DNA of 64,000 nt from Strongylocentrotus droebachiensis (Eukaryota > Echinodermata > Echinoidea > Camarodonta > Strongylocentrotidae): contig JAVYIG010002759.1 of assembly GCA_035222895.1 (NCBI GenBank), forward strand, positions 62,001 to 126,000, in the 5' to 3' direction. How positions within the stretch are numbered: the first letter of the stretch is position 1; every line of letters begins with the position of its first letter. Positions 1-10,831 of this stretch are shown here, in pieces. A program made the translations under genes and the position numbers. The notes under the pieces were generated by a model. The model was not told where the DNA came from. It saw only the letters and a program-made list of their open reading frames with translations, and searched no databases.

Positions 1-288
1 CTGGGCTTGATGAACATGAATAAACATGATTATTTGACGTCACTATACGTCATCTGCTTTGCTCAACTTGCGCTGTGCAATACAATGGACTGCGGTATAG
101 TACTTCTACTTCTACTTCTATTCTGCTACTTGTCAAAGCCTGTTCAGCATCTAGACAAGGGTGATCTTCTACCGACGGTGGACGGCTTGTATGAATTTGC
201 GCCGAAATATACACATGTTTATGGTGCAAGTAAAATGATAGAAATGATAAAAATCATAAAAATCATAAAAATAATGATGATGCTGTGA

Positions 289-939
289 CTATTCGCAGCT
301 GATGTCTTCCTTGAACTGCTTCAATGTGGGCAGCTCAATGATATTTGTAGGAAGCTCATCCCAGTCTTTCATGGTGCGAGGAAAGAAGCTGTATTTGTAA
401 GAATCGGAGGATGTACCAAGTCTGGTGAAACGAAGATGATGTTGACTTCTTGTAGCTCTGCCTTTCTGTGAGATGTAATCTGGAAGAGGGATGGCTATCT
501 GGTGGTGGAGGATCTTGTACATCATGGCTAGACGTGATTCCAGTCGTCGCTCTTGTAGAGTTGGGAGTCCGATGTTCAATCGCATAGCCGTGACGCTGTC
601 TTCTCGGCTGTGATTCCATGTGATGAAGCGTATCCCCCTCCTCTGAACTTTCTCAAGGCTATCTATCAGGTTTTGCCGATATGGATCCCATATAGCTGCC
701 CCATATTCTAGTTGTGATCTGACTAGTGTTGTGTATGCCTGTTTCTTGATGGCAGATGAGCATAGGCTGAGGTTTCTTCGAATGAATCCAAGTGTTCTGT
801 TGGCTTTGGCTGCGACTGCCTTGATGTGATGTTTCCAGCTAAGTTTTTCATGGATCTCCATCCCCAAGTAGTAGGTATGTAGCAGCCCAATGTTATTCTC
901 TTGAACTTCAGTCAGTGTTCTCGCTCCTGCATTGCACAA
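289..939 (-). pseudogene. 5'-truncated non-LTR retrotransposon (LINE), RT C-terminal part
   Basis: The minus-strand frame encodes about 216 residues matching the C-terminal thumb and tail of Jockey/CR1/L2-type reverse transcriptases. Visible motifs are YLGMEI near the start, a KANRTLGFIRRNL segment, LVRSQLEYGAAIWDP and LEKVQRRGIRFI, and the usual ending WDELPTNI..LPTLKQFKEDI. The catalytic palm, with its YADD box, is absent, so this is a typical 5' truncation. Downstream on the minus strand (positions 225-288) an ATT/ATC-rich short repeat looks like the LINE tail. The reading frame is open but cannot encode an active enzyme. The family is clear; the exact clade is not. Confidence 0.8.
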
Positions 940-2112
940 GCCTATATAACCAAAAGATAATATGGCACTGTGAATGATTTAATTATATGAATTTGATCCT
1001 ATTGATATATTATAGAGGTAGCAGGCGCGGATCCAGGATTTTCCAATAAGGGGGGGGGTCCATAGATAGCAAGAAGATGAGTTTTCTTCTTGCCTTATCC
1101 GCAGTTAAATTGGAGGGTACTTGAAAGTAGCTGGGGGAAACTGAGGAGAAGTCCAACTCTATCGGTCCAAGGTAGTTCGAAGGCAACAGTTCTCTAATCC
1201 AATGCACCTAGTCCAAAACCCTTTCTCTATTAGGAGACGCACATGCTTGTCAGGACGATGAGCTTTTAGAAGAGCTGATCGGAAGAAGATGTTTGAAGAC
1301 GTCATGCTGCATCCTGGCGGTTGTGTATATCCTCTATCTTTACCAGGAGTGTCTCCTTATTTGCATAATCATTTTCTACAATGTCTTCGAATTGTCTTGG
1401 TCTAGGAGCTGTCGATTTAAATTTTGATGAGGGTATAACAAGAAAAGAACAAATATTTTTAGTCGCTAAATTCTTCATCCCCTGCATGGTACAAATCTGA
1501 ATATCAGCCATTTTAGTCCATACACTTTTATATACCATTTTAACGTAAGTTTGTTTTTTAATTTGTTAAAAAAAAGGGGCGTCACCTTACTGGCAGTCTT
1601 GATATCAATTGATGTACGGTAATTAAGACTTGAACAATGTGCTTCTGATGCTAGGCCACAATGTATTATGACTACTTTGGTGACAAATTGTATTCATTTA
1701 ACTATCAAAAACTATTAATCATAACCGGGAGGAACCTAGTATATCCAAATATAGAAGCCTGCCGGGGTCCCTAGGCTGCATGTGGCCTCTGGGGCCGGTA
1801 AATTAAAAGGGGCCCGAAAATGCGTAAGATCAAATGAAAGAGGTACCACTTGAAACCAATGTTAATGCATGAATGCCACAAAGCACTGAATGGCCCATGC
1901 CAGACACATTTTCTGCTTCTTAGAGCCTGCCAGATGCCCCCAAAATGTAGCCCAAAGACCCGTTATTGTAGCATTGACCCAAGTTAAATAGGCCTATTCT
2001 AGGTACCACTCAAAAACCGATTTGGAATGGTCGGGTTTATTTACAGACTAAGGAAATCACCATGACAGACACATTTTCTGCTGCTGGCCCACGAGACGTC
2101 AAATATGTGGCC
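940..2112. other. Intergenic stretch with one hAT-like terminus
   Basis: No gene is recognised. At 1024 a CAGGCGCGGATCCAGGATTT end followed by a G run matches the terminus of the element at 58384-60904, but no matching right end with the same 8-bp flank is seen, so it looks like a solitary end. A short minus-strand ORF (1302-1538) has no recognisable domain. Confidence 0.5.
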
Positions 2113-2120
2113 CGAAGGCC

Positions 2121-2288
2121 CAGGCGCGTAGCCACGGGGGGGGGGGGGGGTGGGGGGGCACGGGGGGCACGTGCCCCCCTAAAATTTCCAAGATCGGTTG
2201 ATTTTTTGTAGACCCCTTTTTTTGACCTCGATCGATTACATGTAAGTGCCCCCCCCCCCCCAAACATCGAACTCTGGCTACGCGCCTG
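2121..2288. mobile_element. Short hAT-like MITE with 8-bp target duplication
   Basis: The element begins CAGGCGCGTAGCCA and ends TGGCTACGCGCCTG, a perfect 14-bp terminal inverted repeat. Identical octamers CGAAGGCC flank it at 2113-2120 and 2289-2296. An 8-bp duplication with CAG-type ends is characteristic of the hAT superfamily. The interior is mostly G and C homopolymers and codes for nothing. It is non-autonomous. Confidence 0.85.
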
Positions 2289-2474
2289 CGAAGGCCACTT
2301 ATTGTAGTACTGACTAAATGTTAAGAGGCATAATGTTAAAAGCCATTGAAGTTGCATGTTTGCATAATTGACCTGGTGCTGGGCAAATAATTTTAAGAGT
2401 AGGTGTAAATGTATTCAAAATGAGATTATATGAACATTATGCGAAAGAGAGAGTTAGAATATGCAGAAATACGT

Positions 2475-2850
2475 AAGAGAGAGAGAGAGAGAGAGAAGAT
2501 GGGAGAAATTACAGGAAAGAGGGTGGGTGGGAATAATGAAAAGAAGAATGAGAAGAGAAGATGTCCGCGTGGGGTACCTGGATGCGGGCGGTTCCGCTCG
2601 CCTAGCTGTTAGGAGTGATTGCGTTTCGGTGGGCGGGGTATGGGTTGCGCACATTTGTTGTTGCTAGGTTGGGCAAACATTAAAGCTTGCCCAGCCTGGT
2701 TGCGGCTCGTGTGTGCAATTCGCACTCTGTCTATTCGGGGTGCGGTCGCTCTTGGCAGGTGGGTGGAATCACTCGCGTTCGGCCGCCTCGCGGGAACCTG
2801 TGCATTCTGTTTGGATACGTTGCGTAACTGGTCGTTTGTATCTCCTTGAC
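2475..2850. other. GA microsatellite followed by a GC-rich segment
   Basis: A GA-repeat run at about 2475-2496 precedes about 280 bases (2565-2850) that are clearly richer in G, C and CpG than the surroundings. This could be the 5' region of the LINE that follows or an unrelated promoter-like island. No TATA box or convincing ORF was found. Confidence 0.35.
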
Positions 2851-3164
2851 ATGCATTAATTAATTATGAATGACTGAAAACCTGTCCTGACTATGTGCAA
2901 TATGCATGTCTTCAATACTCATGTGTCTTCGTTTTATGATCATTACAATGATGAGTTCTCACTGCAGGATGTAGGCCTATGTACGAAGAAAATAGAGCAA
3001 AATTATTGAATGTAACTGTTTTTTACTTGGAATAGCTCACACATCTATCATCACTTTTTAAGTACAGCCAGTGTATGTATGTATTATGAATTATGTGCAA
3101 TTATCTCTGAATTCGGTTTGCCCGTACTGTGGGTTGGGATTCCTTCTCGATCCTTCCCTTCCAC

Positions 3165-3345
3165 CCCCCCCCCCCCTCTCTCTTTCTCTCTCTCTCTACT
3201 CTCTCTCTCTCTCTCTCTCTCTCCTCTCTCTCTTTCTTTTCTCTTTGTTTGTCTCTCTCTTTTATTTTCTCTCTTATATCTTCCTCTTCCTCTCTCTCTA
3301 TCTTCGTCTCTCGTTATTTCTCACTGTCTCTGTCTGATCTTTCTC
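3165..3345 (+). repeat. CT-rich microsatellite
   Basis: About 180 bases consist almost only of CT dinucleotides with C and T runs. It keeps several frames open, which explains overlapping Ser/Leu-rich ORFs here that are not genes. It lies about 300 bp upstream of the intact LINE ORF and may be part of that element's 5' region. Confidence 0.8.
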
Positions 3346-3346
3346 T

Positions 3347-3640
3347 ATGCAACCGACAACACGAGGCCATGGCTGGACTCAACGGTCGTCCGATCAAGTT
3401 ACAGGCAGTGAACCTGGAGCAAGGCGGCATCAAGCCATCTACCGAGAAAACCAGAGTCTTCATTCTGATGAGGAGAAAAGCAGCCCCGTAAAGTCCTACG
3501 CCGAATCTGTTTCTGGGAGATCTTTGGATTTCAGTGCAGTCGATCAGAGGTCACGACCGAAACCAGCCTTCAGACCATCCAAGGTGGACATGAAAGACTG
3601 GGCGAAATATCTTCAATTTGTAAGAAGGGTATTGAATTAA
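3347..3640 (+). CDS. Small ORF upstream of LINE ORF2 (possible ORF1 remnant)
   Basis: A 97-codon ORF starts just after the CT-rich tract and ends 9 bases before the first codon of the long LINE frame. It is rich in Arg, Ser, Gln and Lys and has no recognisable domain. Position and composition would fit a truncated LINE ORF1 or 5' leader, but this is inference. It may equally be chance, because the long ORF2 frame is itself open upstream through this interval. Confidence 0.25.
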   Translation: MQPTTRGHGWTQRSSDQVTGSEPGARRHQAIYRENQSLHSDEEKSSPVKSYAESVSGRSLDFSAVDQRSRPKPAFRPSKVDMKDWAKYLQFVRRVLN

Positions 3641-3648
3641 GTGAAAGT

Positions 3649-6600
3649 TTGACAAAATCTAGTGATGATCCGAAAATTATAGTTGACGGTCGAAAATATA
3701 AGTTCCCTTGTGGGAACTGTGATAAGCCAGTCAAATGTAATCAACACGGCCTTCTGTGTTCTTATTGTAAAAAATGGTTTCACACTAATTGTCAAGCTAT
3801 CAGTTTTTCAGAGTACCGCAGGTTATATTATGAATGCCCTGATGAGAAGTGGAATTGTTTAACATGTTGTCTGCCATCTTTTTGTGACTCATTATTTAAC
3901 GACGATTGTTTAGAGAAAGAAAGCCAAAACGAGAATAGACTAAAAGAAAACTATTTTAAGATAACGCGCGTTACACCTGAAAAGCAAGCGATAGCAAGAG
4001 TAATTCAGCCAAACCTCAGAGATGAAAACACTTCTCTTTATCAAGAATTTGAAGAAAAGTTTAAAGTTAAAGGTCTTCATTTTTTACACCTTAATGTGAG
4101 GTCTATTCTAAACAAGATATCGGAACTTAGAATTCTTTTTAAAAGAAAAAGGCTGTCTATTATTGCTTTCACTGAAACATGGTTAAACAATTCCATAAAT
4201 GATGAAGAAATTGAAATAGACGGATATAAAATCATACGCCATGATCGATCCTCTGGCTCTGGAGGTGGTGTATGTTTCTATATCAGAAATGATATTGCAT
4301 TTAATATTATGGATGCTATAAGTACTGGAGATACGGAATCCCTGTGGATAAATTTGCTTATACCAAGATCAAAACCAATTGTTGTTGGTGTTCTGTATCG
4401 ACCTCCGAAAAACAATTTGTTTATCGAGAAATTGTCCAATATTCTTGATACATTAAAGAAGGATGACGAAATAATTCTTTTAGGAGACATGAATATTTGT
4501 CTTCTTCGCAAATCGCCACTGGCTAAAAAATATATTGACTTGTTGAGTCTTCATGGGTTTAGTCAACTCATTAAAGACGCAACACGCGTTACACCTACAT
4601 GTTCTTCTCTATTGGATCATGTTGGTTGTACCAAAGAAAATAAAATAAGTCAAAGTGGTGTCATTGATCTAGGTATTAGCGACCATTATTTTACTTTCTG
4701 TACACGGAAAAATGTTAGACTGGCTATAGGTCATCACAGGACTAATGATATCAGATCCATGAAAAAATATACAGAAGAGTCTTTCAATCTTCAACTATCT
4801 GTTGTTGATTGGTCACGAATAACTGACTGTACAGATGTAAATGAGGCATGGTCAATATTTCAACATGTTTTTATCTCAAATTTGAATATGATAGCGCCAC
4901 TGAAACGGATAAGAATAAAACAAAGATCAGAAACTTGGGTGACTAAAGATATTCTTTCCCTAATTCAAGAGAGAAATATAGTATACACAAAATGGAGGAA
5001 AAGAGCAAAAGATGAGAAGCTCTATAAAAGATACAGAGTATTAAGAAATATGGTCCAAAGAGAGGTGAAAAAGGCTAAACTCGATTACTTACAAAACAAG
5101 ATAGAAGAAAATAAACAAGATTCGAAAAAACTTTGGCAGAATCTAAAAAGCTTAGGATTGAAAAATAAGAAGCGAAAAGAACAAGAATCTGTCATTAAAA
5201 TTGATGGGGAATTATGTCATGATAAGATGGCCATCGCTGATGAATTCAATTCTCATTTCACAAATGTGGCTGCCAAATTAGTAAACAAACTCCCCCCTTC
5301 CAAAGACTTTTTCAGCGCAGACAATGATTGTATTCGTGACTTTTACGAAAGAAAAGGTGTACGTGAAAACAGCTTCGAGTTATTACCAATCAGTGAACAA
5401 TTTGTTTTCAAAGAGTTACGTAAGTTGAATGTATCAAAAAGTACTGGGTTAGACTTGATTCCAGCTAAATTTCTAAAAGATGGTGCGAAGGTTTTATTTA
5501 AGCCTCTAAGTTACTTAATGAACCTATCTATCTTGACGAGTACTTTTCCAGAAGATATGAAAATAGCAAAAGTGACTCCACTTTATAAAAAGAAAGATAA
5601 AACTGATGTTAGCAACTATAGACCTATTAGTGTTTTAAGCGTAGCATCAAAGATTCTAGAAAAATCGGTCTGTGTTCAAATTGAAAGATACTTCAAAGAA
5701 AATGATATAATTTATGAATTTCAATCTGGTTTTCGACATGATTATTCGACTGAAACATGTCTAATTCATTTGACTGATTATTTGAGGAGAGAAACTTCCC
5801 AAGGGCGCTTTGTTGGTATGGTGCTCCTTGATCTGCAAAAAGCTTTTGATACAGTTAATCATTGCGTCTTATTGAAGAAGTTACAACTAATGGGTTTTGA
5901 TAAGGCAAGTTTAGATTGGTTCAGATCCTACTTATCTAATCGGCACCAAGTAGTGGCCATTCATGATATTCGTTCCAAACTAATGCCTATAACATGCGGT
6001 GTTCCTCAGGGAAGTATTTTAGGCCCAATTCTATTTTCAAGTTATATAAATGATATGTGTACTTGTATAAAAGACTTCAAACTATTATTGTACGCAGATG
6101 ACAGCGTACTACTCTATTCAAATCCTGATCCTAAATATATTGAGGAAAAGCTCAGTGAACAGCTGTCTACGTGTGTCGATTGGATGACTGATAATAAGCT
6201 TTCTTTACACTTGGGAAAAACAGAAAGCATTTTATTTTGTTCTAAAAGTAGTTCTAAAAAGTCATTTGAATTCAAAGTGAGACACAATAATCAAGCAATC
6301 AAGAGAAAAGAGTCTGTGAAGTATTTAGGCATTGAGTTGGCTAGCGCAATTTCATTTTCATCTTTAGTAGAATCAGTTGTAAAAAAAGCAAATTCTCGTC
6401 TGAAATTTTTGTACAGATATCAAAGTTGTATGGATTTAAAAGCAAGACGTACACTCTGTTTTGCTCTTATTCAATGTTTATTTGACTATGCTAACCCTGC
6501 ATGGTACAGTAACATAAACAAGTCAGATCAAAAGAAGTTGAAGATTATACAGAACAAAATGGTGAGATTTATCAACTGTTCTGGTCCAAGAACTCATGTT

Positions 6601-6960
6601 GGCTATAGCGAACTTTCTAAAGCTGGTTTTCTTGAAGTCGACCAAAGATCAAAACAACTCGCATTGCATCACGTGCATAAAATATATCATACTAGGTCGA
6701 ATCATTATATTCGATCCAACTTCGATCTTGTTACTGACGTACATGATTATAATACAAGAAATAGACGATTCAACTTTAACTTACCAGAAAGAGTAGGTAG
6801 TATTGGAAATTCGTTTTATTACAATGCCATAAAACATTGGAATTCCCTTCCCAATGGTGTAAAAGAAATAGGAAACTATGATCATTTTAAGAGGAAATTA
6901 AAGGAATACCTAATACTTGACAGTCAGAGAAGAGAAGTGAATGACATGTTATATGATTGA
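3649..6960 (+). CDS. Non-LTR retrotransposon ORF2: PHD-like finger, endonuclease and reverse transcriptase
   Basis: One uninterrupted frame of about 1100 codons encodes a LINE polyprotein. Residues about 21-75 form a PHD/RING-type zinc finger with Cys pairs CGNC, CSYC and CLTC and an HTNC pair. Residues about 143-360 are an apurinic-type endonuclease, with LNVRS, FTETWL, GDMNI and the C-terminal ISDHY. Residues about 600-870 are reverse transcriptase, with DLQKAFDTVNH, GVPQGSILGP and the catalytic LLLYADD box near residue 815. The C-terminus ends in the usual WNSLPNGVKE..FKRKLKEYL. No stop or frameshift is visible. There is no ATG near the start (the first codon used is TTG and the frame stays open upstream), so the true start is unresolved. 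The order and finger fit the CR1/L2/Crack/Daphne side of the Jockey superfamily. This copy could be recent. Confidence 0.9.
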   Translation: MTKSSDDPKIIVDGRKYKFPCGNCDKPVKCNQHGLLCSYCKKWFHTNCQAISFSEYRRLYYECPDEKWNCLTCCLPSFCDSLFNDDCLEKESQNENRLKENYFKITRVTPEKQAIARVIQPNLRDENTSLYQEFEEKFKVKGLHFLHLNVRSILNKISELRILFKRKRLSIIAFTETWLNNSINDEEIEIDGYKIIRHDRSSGSGGGVCFYIRNDIAFNIMDAISTGDTESLWINLLIPRSKPIVVGVLYRPPKNNLFIEKLSNILDTLKKDDEIILLGDMNICLLRKSPLAKKYIDLLSLHGFSQLIKDATRVTPTCSSLLDHVGCTKENKISQSGVIDLGISDHYFTFCTRKNVRLAIGHHRTNDIRSMKKYTEESFNLQLSVVDWSRITDCTDVNEAWSIFQHVFISNLNMIAPLKRIRIKQRSETWVTKDILSLIQERNIVYTKWRKRAKDEKLYKRYRVLRNMVQREVKKAKLDYLQNKIEENKQDSKKLWQNLKSLGLKNKKRKEQESVIKIDGELCHDKMAIADEFNSHFTNVAAKLVNKLPPSKDFFSADNDCIRDFYERKGVRENSFELLPISEQFVFKELRKLNVSKSTGLDLIPAKFLKDGAKVLFKPLSYLMNLSILTSTFPEDMKIAKVTPLYKKKDKTDVSNYRPISVLSVASKILEKSVCVQIERYFKENDIIYEFQSGFRHDYSTETCLIHLTDYLRRETSQGRFVGMVLLDLQKAFDTVNHCVLLKKLQLMGFDKASLDWFRSYLSNRHQVVAIHDIRSKLMPITCGVPQGSILGPILFSSYINDMCTCIKDFKLLLYADDSVLLYSNPDPKYIEEKLSEQLSTCVDWMTDNKLSLHLGKTESILFCSKSSSKKSFEFKVRHNNQAIKRKESVKYLGIELASAISFSSLVESVVKKANSRLKFLYRYQSCMDLKARRTLCFALIQCLFDYANPAWYSNINKSDQKKLKIIQNKMVRFINCSGPRTHVGYSELSKAGFLEVDQRSKQLALHHVHKIYHTRSNHYIRSNFDLVTDVHDYNTRNRRFNFNLPERVGSIGNSFYYNAIKHWNSLPNGVKEIGNYDHFKRKLKEYLILDSQRREVNDMLYD

Positions 6961-7361
6961 AATTGTTATTCTTCTGTCGGTTCATACTTTTTCATGTTGT
7001 ATATACTTATGTTTTCGTACGTTATAGAAATTCTACAAATTCATCATTATTTTCCTCTTCTTCCTTCTCCTCTTTTTCTTCTTCTCCTTCTTCTTTTTCT
7101 TCTTGTACTTAATATCATTTCTATCATCAGTTTAATGTTGTTATTATTATCTTTAATAAGTAGTTCTTTTAATTTTCTTATCTGTCTGTAAATATTACTA
7201 TTTTAATTTATTAATTGTATACATGTCTGTAAGGGACCCCACTGGAAATAAGCTCTCGAGCTTTCGTGGGTTATCCTGTTCAAGCTGACTTATTTTTGAT
7301 CTGTTATTATTGTATATTGTTGTATGTTGGAAGCTTGTCGAATAAAAATCAATCAATCAAT
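6961..7361 (+). mobile_element. 3' UTR and tail of the LINE at 3649-6960
   Basis: After the ORF2 stop comes a T/C-rich UTR, then a segment containing GGACCCCACTGGAAATAAGC and GAGCTTTCGTGGG. The element closes with AATAAAAATCAATCAATCAA at 7341-7360. A 3' end made of short tandem repeats rather than poly(A) is typical of CR1/L2-group LINEs. The CT microsatellite just after it marks the boundary. Confidence 0.75.
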
Positions 7362-7479
7362 GCCCCCCTCTCTCCCCTCTCTCCTCCTCCTCCTCTCTCT
7401 CTCTCTCTCTACATGTATGTCCCTCCGGCTGGGATGAGTTTCTGGGGTGGGGGTGCAAGAGATCGGGGTATTGTGTACT

Positions 7480-7735
7480 AAAGCTATGTTGAAAATCTTG
7501 GGGCCTTTTAACTATGTATATATTTTGTGCATTGTGTCGATGTCATGTTATGTTTTTCCAATTTCTAAACGATTTTAAATGTAATTATTTCCTATTTCAA
7601 TGTCATGCTTTTGATGTCTTGTTATACATGATTTTAATGTAAACGCAATATGTAAAATCCCACAATGAATTTCCATGTTATTATTGGACGAAATAAAATT
7701 GAATTGAATTGAATATGAATGGGAAAAAGATTAAG
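7480..7735 (+). mobile_element. LINE 3'-end fragment
   Basis: An AT-rich segment without coding ends in AATAAAATTGAATTGAATTG, a TTGAA-repeat tail like those of CR1/L2-type LINEs. It lies about 120 bp downstream of the previous LINE and is a separate, strongly 5'-truncated insertion. Its 5' boundary is uncertain. Confidence 0.5.
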
Positions 7736-7889
7736 AAGACCGAGAACTGGGCAACCATGGCAAGAATACGAACAAGAATAATTATTATGTACCACTTATA
7801 TGGCGCAACTCCTGTCCTAAGACATATCAGAGCGCTTTTACATAAATTACATAATCATTATTACCCTAGAGAGGATGTGTGTGTTTATA

Positions 7890-9230
7890 TATGTGCACCC
7901 CCCCCCCCCCCCAGGGGCGGCGATCCCGGAGGGACGGGGAAATACGTCCCCCTCGTTTTTTTTAGGGGGGATCGTCCCCCCGGAAAATTTGAAAAAGTGC
8001 AAAAAAAAATGTATAGCAAATACTGACTAAAGACTGCAACACTCTTTTAGGCTCTGGAGGGGAGCGTTTAGATTAATACAAATGCAAAATCTTCTTGCTT
8101 GGTCGCCTCGATCCCTCGTATAATATCCTTCAAAATGTACAAGTAAATATTGTAGAAAATCTGTATTCCGTTGGTATCACGTTAGCACAGTGTACATTGT
8201 ACTTTTACAAGATTAAGAAATAGATCAGTGCTACAAATTATTCCGCTTGCTTTTTTCAGTAAAGAGTCACTACAACATAGTCTATATATTTGCCAGGCTG
8301 ATATTTGCCATTTCAACTCCCATATGCATAGCGATATCACTAATATACATATGACAAAAGCCTAGAGTGGGAAATAGAAATCTCATCCATGCCCAAGCTC
8401 GATCCCTACTTACTAAAATTTACCTACTAAACTGATATTTACAACCCTTCGGTTTGCACATTAAGGCAAAGTAAAAGTGAAGCGTGAAAAAAGTTATATT
8501 GCTTGGTTTTATACTATAGTTTTGCTAAGGAACGCAATTGTTTAATACACCTAAACTTTAATAACCTGTGATGGGGTAGACATTGCCTTCACCTTTTCCC
8601 TCTCGTTCACTATGCTCCCTCGTTCCTTGCACTGGCGTACTGATGGGAAGGGGGGGGAGGGCTTGGGGCAGTTGCCCCCCCCCCCCAAAAAAAAAAAAAA
8701 TCATACGTGGTTTATTTCTCATTCGATACCAGTGACAAAAAAGGGTATCAAAATCTGACCGTAATTAAATGCCTTAACCCTTGAGCTTCCGGGGGTTCCA
8801 CCCCTTGACCTCCGCCGGGGCTTTACCCCTGGACCCGGTACCCCACACAAATTTACGCACCACTCGCTTCGCTTGCTACGCTTTACCTAATCATTAATAC
8901 TTCAGCCCCCCCCCCCCCCCCCCCACCTTGAAAAACGTTCCCGCCCGCGGGGCATGCCGTGTAACCGATATAAGAGTGTTGGTGATGCGTATTTTTTTTC
9001 TTCTGCCACCCCCCCTCCCCCAACGTTTTTGTTTATTAAGCCACTGGTCCCTCGCATTCCGACCCCCCGGTCATGAAAATAAATCGCCACCCCTGCCCCT
9101 CCCCCATCCACCAGCGCGCCCCCCCCCCCATAACTTCACGCTTTTAGACCGGGATGCAAAGCCCAAAAAGTCGATTTCTTGTGACCACCGTTAGACAACT
9201 ACCTTATATTCTCAGATATTATGTATAAAT
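7890..9230. other. Low-complexity intergenic region with poly-C/poly-G blocks
   Basis: C or G homopolymers occur at about 7898-7912, 8649-8687, 8906-8924 and 9117-9129. Ends such as CAGGGGCGGCGATCC (7912) and CACTGGCGTACTGATGGG (8628) resemble hAT termini seen elsewhere in the window, but matching right ends and target duplications are not evident. The segment 8041-8620 is AT-rich with nothing recognised. ORFs across the C runs are artefacts of composition. Confidence 0.4.
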
Positions 9231-9237
9231 ATTATAA

Positions 9238-9681
9238 ATGTCTTGTCTCAAACTCGACAAGCGTGAAAATGGAACATTTTTTAGTAATTTGAAAAAAACC
9301 GAGAAAAATATTTATTTTTTCAGCATGATCGTAAGCCAACCAGCTTGCGCGTTTCATCCGATTTGGAAGGGTGAATCCTCTCTCGACCAATCGCATCACT
9401 CGTTGCAAATCACCTTCACTGTACAAGATGGACGCGTACATGTCTTCATCATTGCGTCGGAAGCTGATGATTCTGAGGGGAAAACTTCTTTTTACTGTTT
9501 CATGCACGCAATCGAAACCCATGAACGAGTTATTCCCTTTTTAGAGAAAAACTTCAATCAGTTTTTAGAGTGTTCCACCCTATGGAAAGAGTTGAAGAAT
9601 CGTCCAGAAAGTGTCATCGCAACCAAAGCAGACGATGCAATGAGTGACGATGTATGCACAACAACAAGGTGGGCTATGTAG
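9238..9681 (+). CDS. Unrecognised ORF, open on both strands
   Basis: A 147-codon plus-strand ORF overlaps a 96-codon minus-strand ORF (9232-9522). Codon content is unremarkable and no domain, signal peptide or membrane segment is recognised in either. A CAG at about 9321 could be a splice acceptor and a GTGGGC at 9670 a donor, so this may be an exon or a piece of an unrecognised transposase. It is reported because it is the longest non-low-complexity ORF between the LINE and the ABCC4-like gene. Confidence 0.2.
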   Translation: MSCLKLDKRENGTFFSNLKKTEKNIYFFSMIVSQPACAFHPIWKGESSLDQSHHSLQITFTVQDGRVHVFIIASEADDSEGKTSFYCFMHAIETHERVIPFLEKNFNQFLECSTLWKELKNRPESVIATKADDAMSDDVCTTTRWAM

Positions 9682-9689
9682 CTGTATGT

Positions 9690-10435
9690 ATGCACTAGCA
9701 CTTGCATGGCCTTTGTTTGGCAAATAGTGGCATGATGCCATGTTTAGACAATAAATCGAATCATGTTCGTACCAATACGATATGATGTGTAGATGTGATA
9801 TTTATTGTGTTTTAGTATTACTGCAATTTAGGTGTCTAAAATTGTACCTGAATTGCATTAACCTACAGAGCAGAGCTAGAGTAGGCTAGAGTACGGAGTA
9901 GGGCTATAATTCATTCACAGTAATGTAAATTTGTTCTGGTTTAAACTCGTTTAACGTCTGACATAATTAAGGTATCTGTGACCCCGAAATAACATTGAAG
10001 TCAGTCAGGTCACTAGCTGTAGAGCATCTACCAATACCATCCAAGTTTGTTTACAAAACGGGCAAATGATCGCAAAGTCATTACAATTTTGCAAGCGAAA
10101 TAGACCGACAATATATGGATTCTTAATCTCACTCCACCACAATTCGAGCTGTATGAAAACTTATATCATATTCATGTATAAACATCACTTGCGATGTACA
10201 TTGTAGTGCACAAATAGTATGTCACTTTTCCAATTTGCCAATAGCTTGTGGAGGTTAAGGAGAATTCTTATAATTCGAGCTGTATTAACAGAACTTGTTT
10301 AATTTCAAGTATCATTACCATATATTAATCTTTTTAAGTATTCAAACTAATCGCGATGACCTGCAAGAATAGTACGGTATGTGACTTGGTAGAGAAATCT
10401 TCTATTTCGATGTTGTAAATTAACAGAAAACCAAT
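9690..10435. other. AT-rich intergenic stretch without recognised features
   Basis: Nothing beyond short AT-rich words was seen on either strand: no splice-bounded exon, no inverted repeat of note and no RNA gene. Confidence 0.5.
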
Positions 10436-10831
10436 CCACTTGTTTTTTTTCTTCTTCTTCAAGATAATCTGCCATTCTGCCTCCTTCAATACTGAAGATT
10501 CTTGCTGATGCCATATATATACTTTGCCTGATTGGGGTATGCAGGTGGACCACTACACCGGGGTTTCCTCCTACTCTTATACGAATAGTGCAATGGGTTC
10601 TTAACGTGCAAGGGTGTGACTTTCCTGTACACGGGGCCTCCATTTAAAGTCCTATCCGAGGGATGGATTGTTTTCCACTTAACATAGCCTGTGTCTATGA
10701 AACAAGGGGAAGGTCACGTTTACACACAACGCAGGCTTCAGTCATCCGCCTGGGTGCATGGGATTCGAAACCAGAGATCTTTGGTTTGACAGGCAGACGC
10801 TTTACCGACTGAGCCATCCATCTCGCTTCCT
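10436..10831 (-). mobile_element. tRNA-derived SINE (family A), nearly full length
   Basis: Read on the minus strand, the element opens with a tRNA-like head. GATGGCTCAGTCGGTAAAGC is the A-box region and GGTTTCGAATCCC is the B box. The body includes AACCCATTGCACTATT and AAACCCCGGTGTAG, and the tail is a GAA/A-rich simple repeat. The copy at 44167-44956 shares head and body. This copy has an uninterrupted TTTAAATGGAGGCC at about 10643-10657, which is the empty site for the insertion in that other copy. Confidence 0.8.

Noticed and set aside
3071-3491. Several overlapping Ser/Leu-rich ORFs on the + strand
   Set aside because: They are produced by the CT microsatellite, which is open in three frames; no domain or splice context supports them.
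10347-10643. 98-codon minus-strand ORF
   Set aside because: It lies almost entirely within SINE family A and has no independent support.
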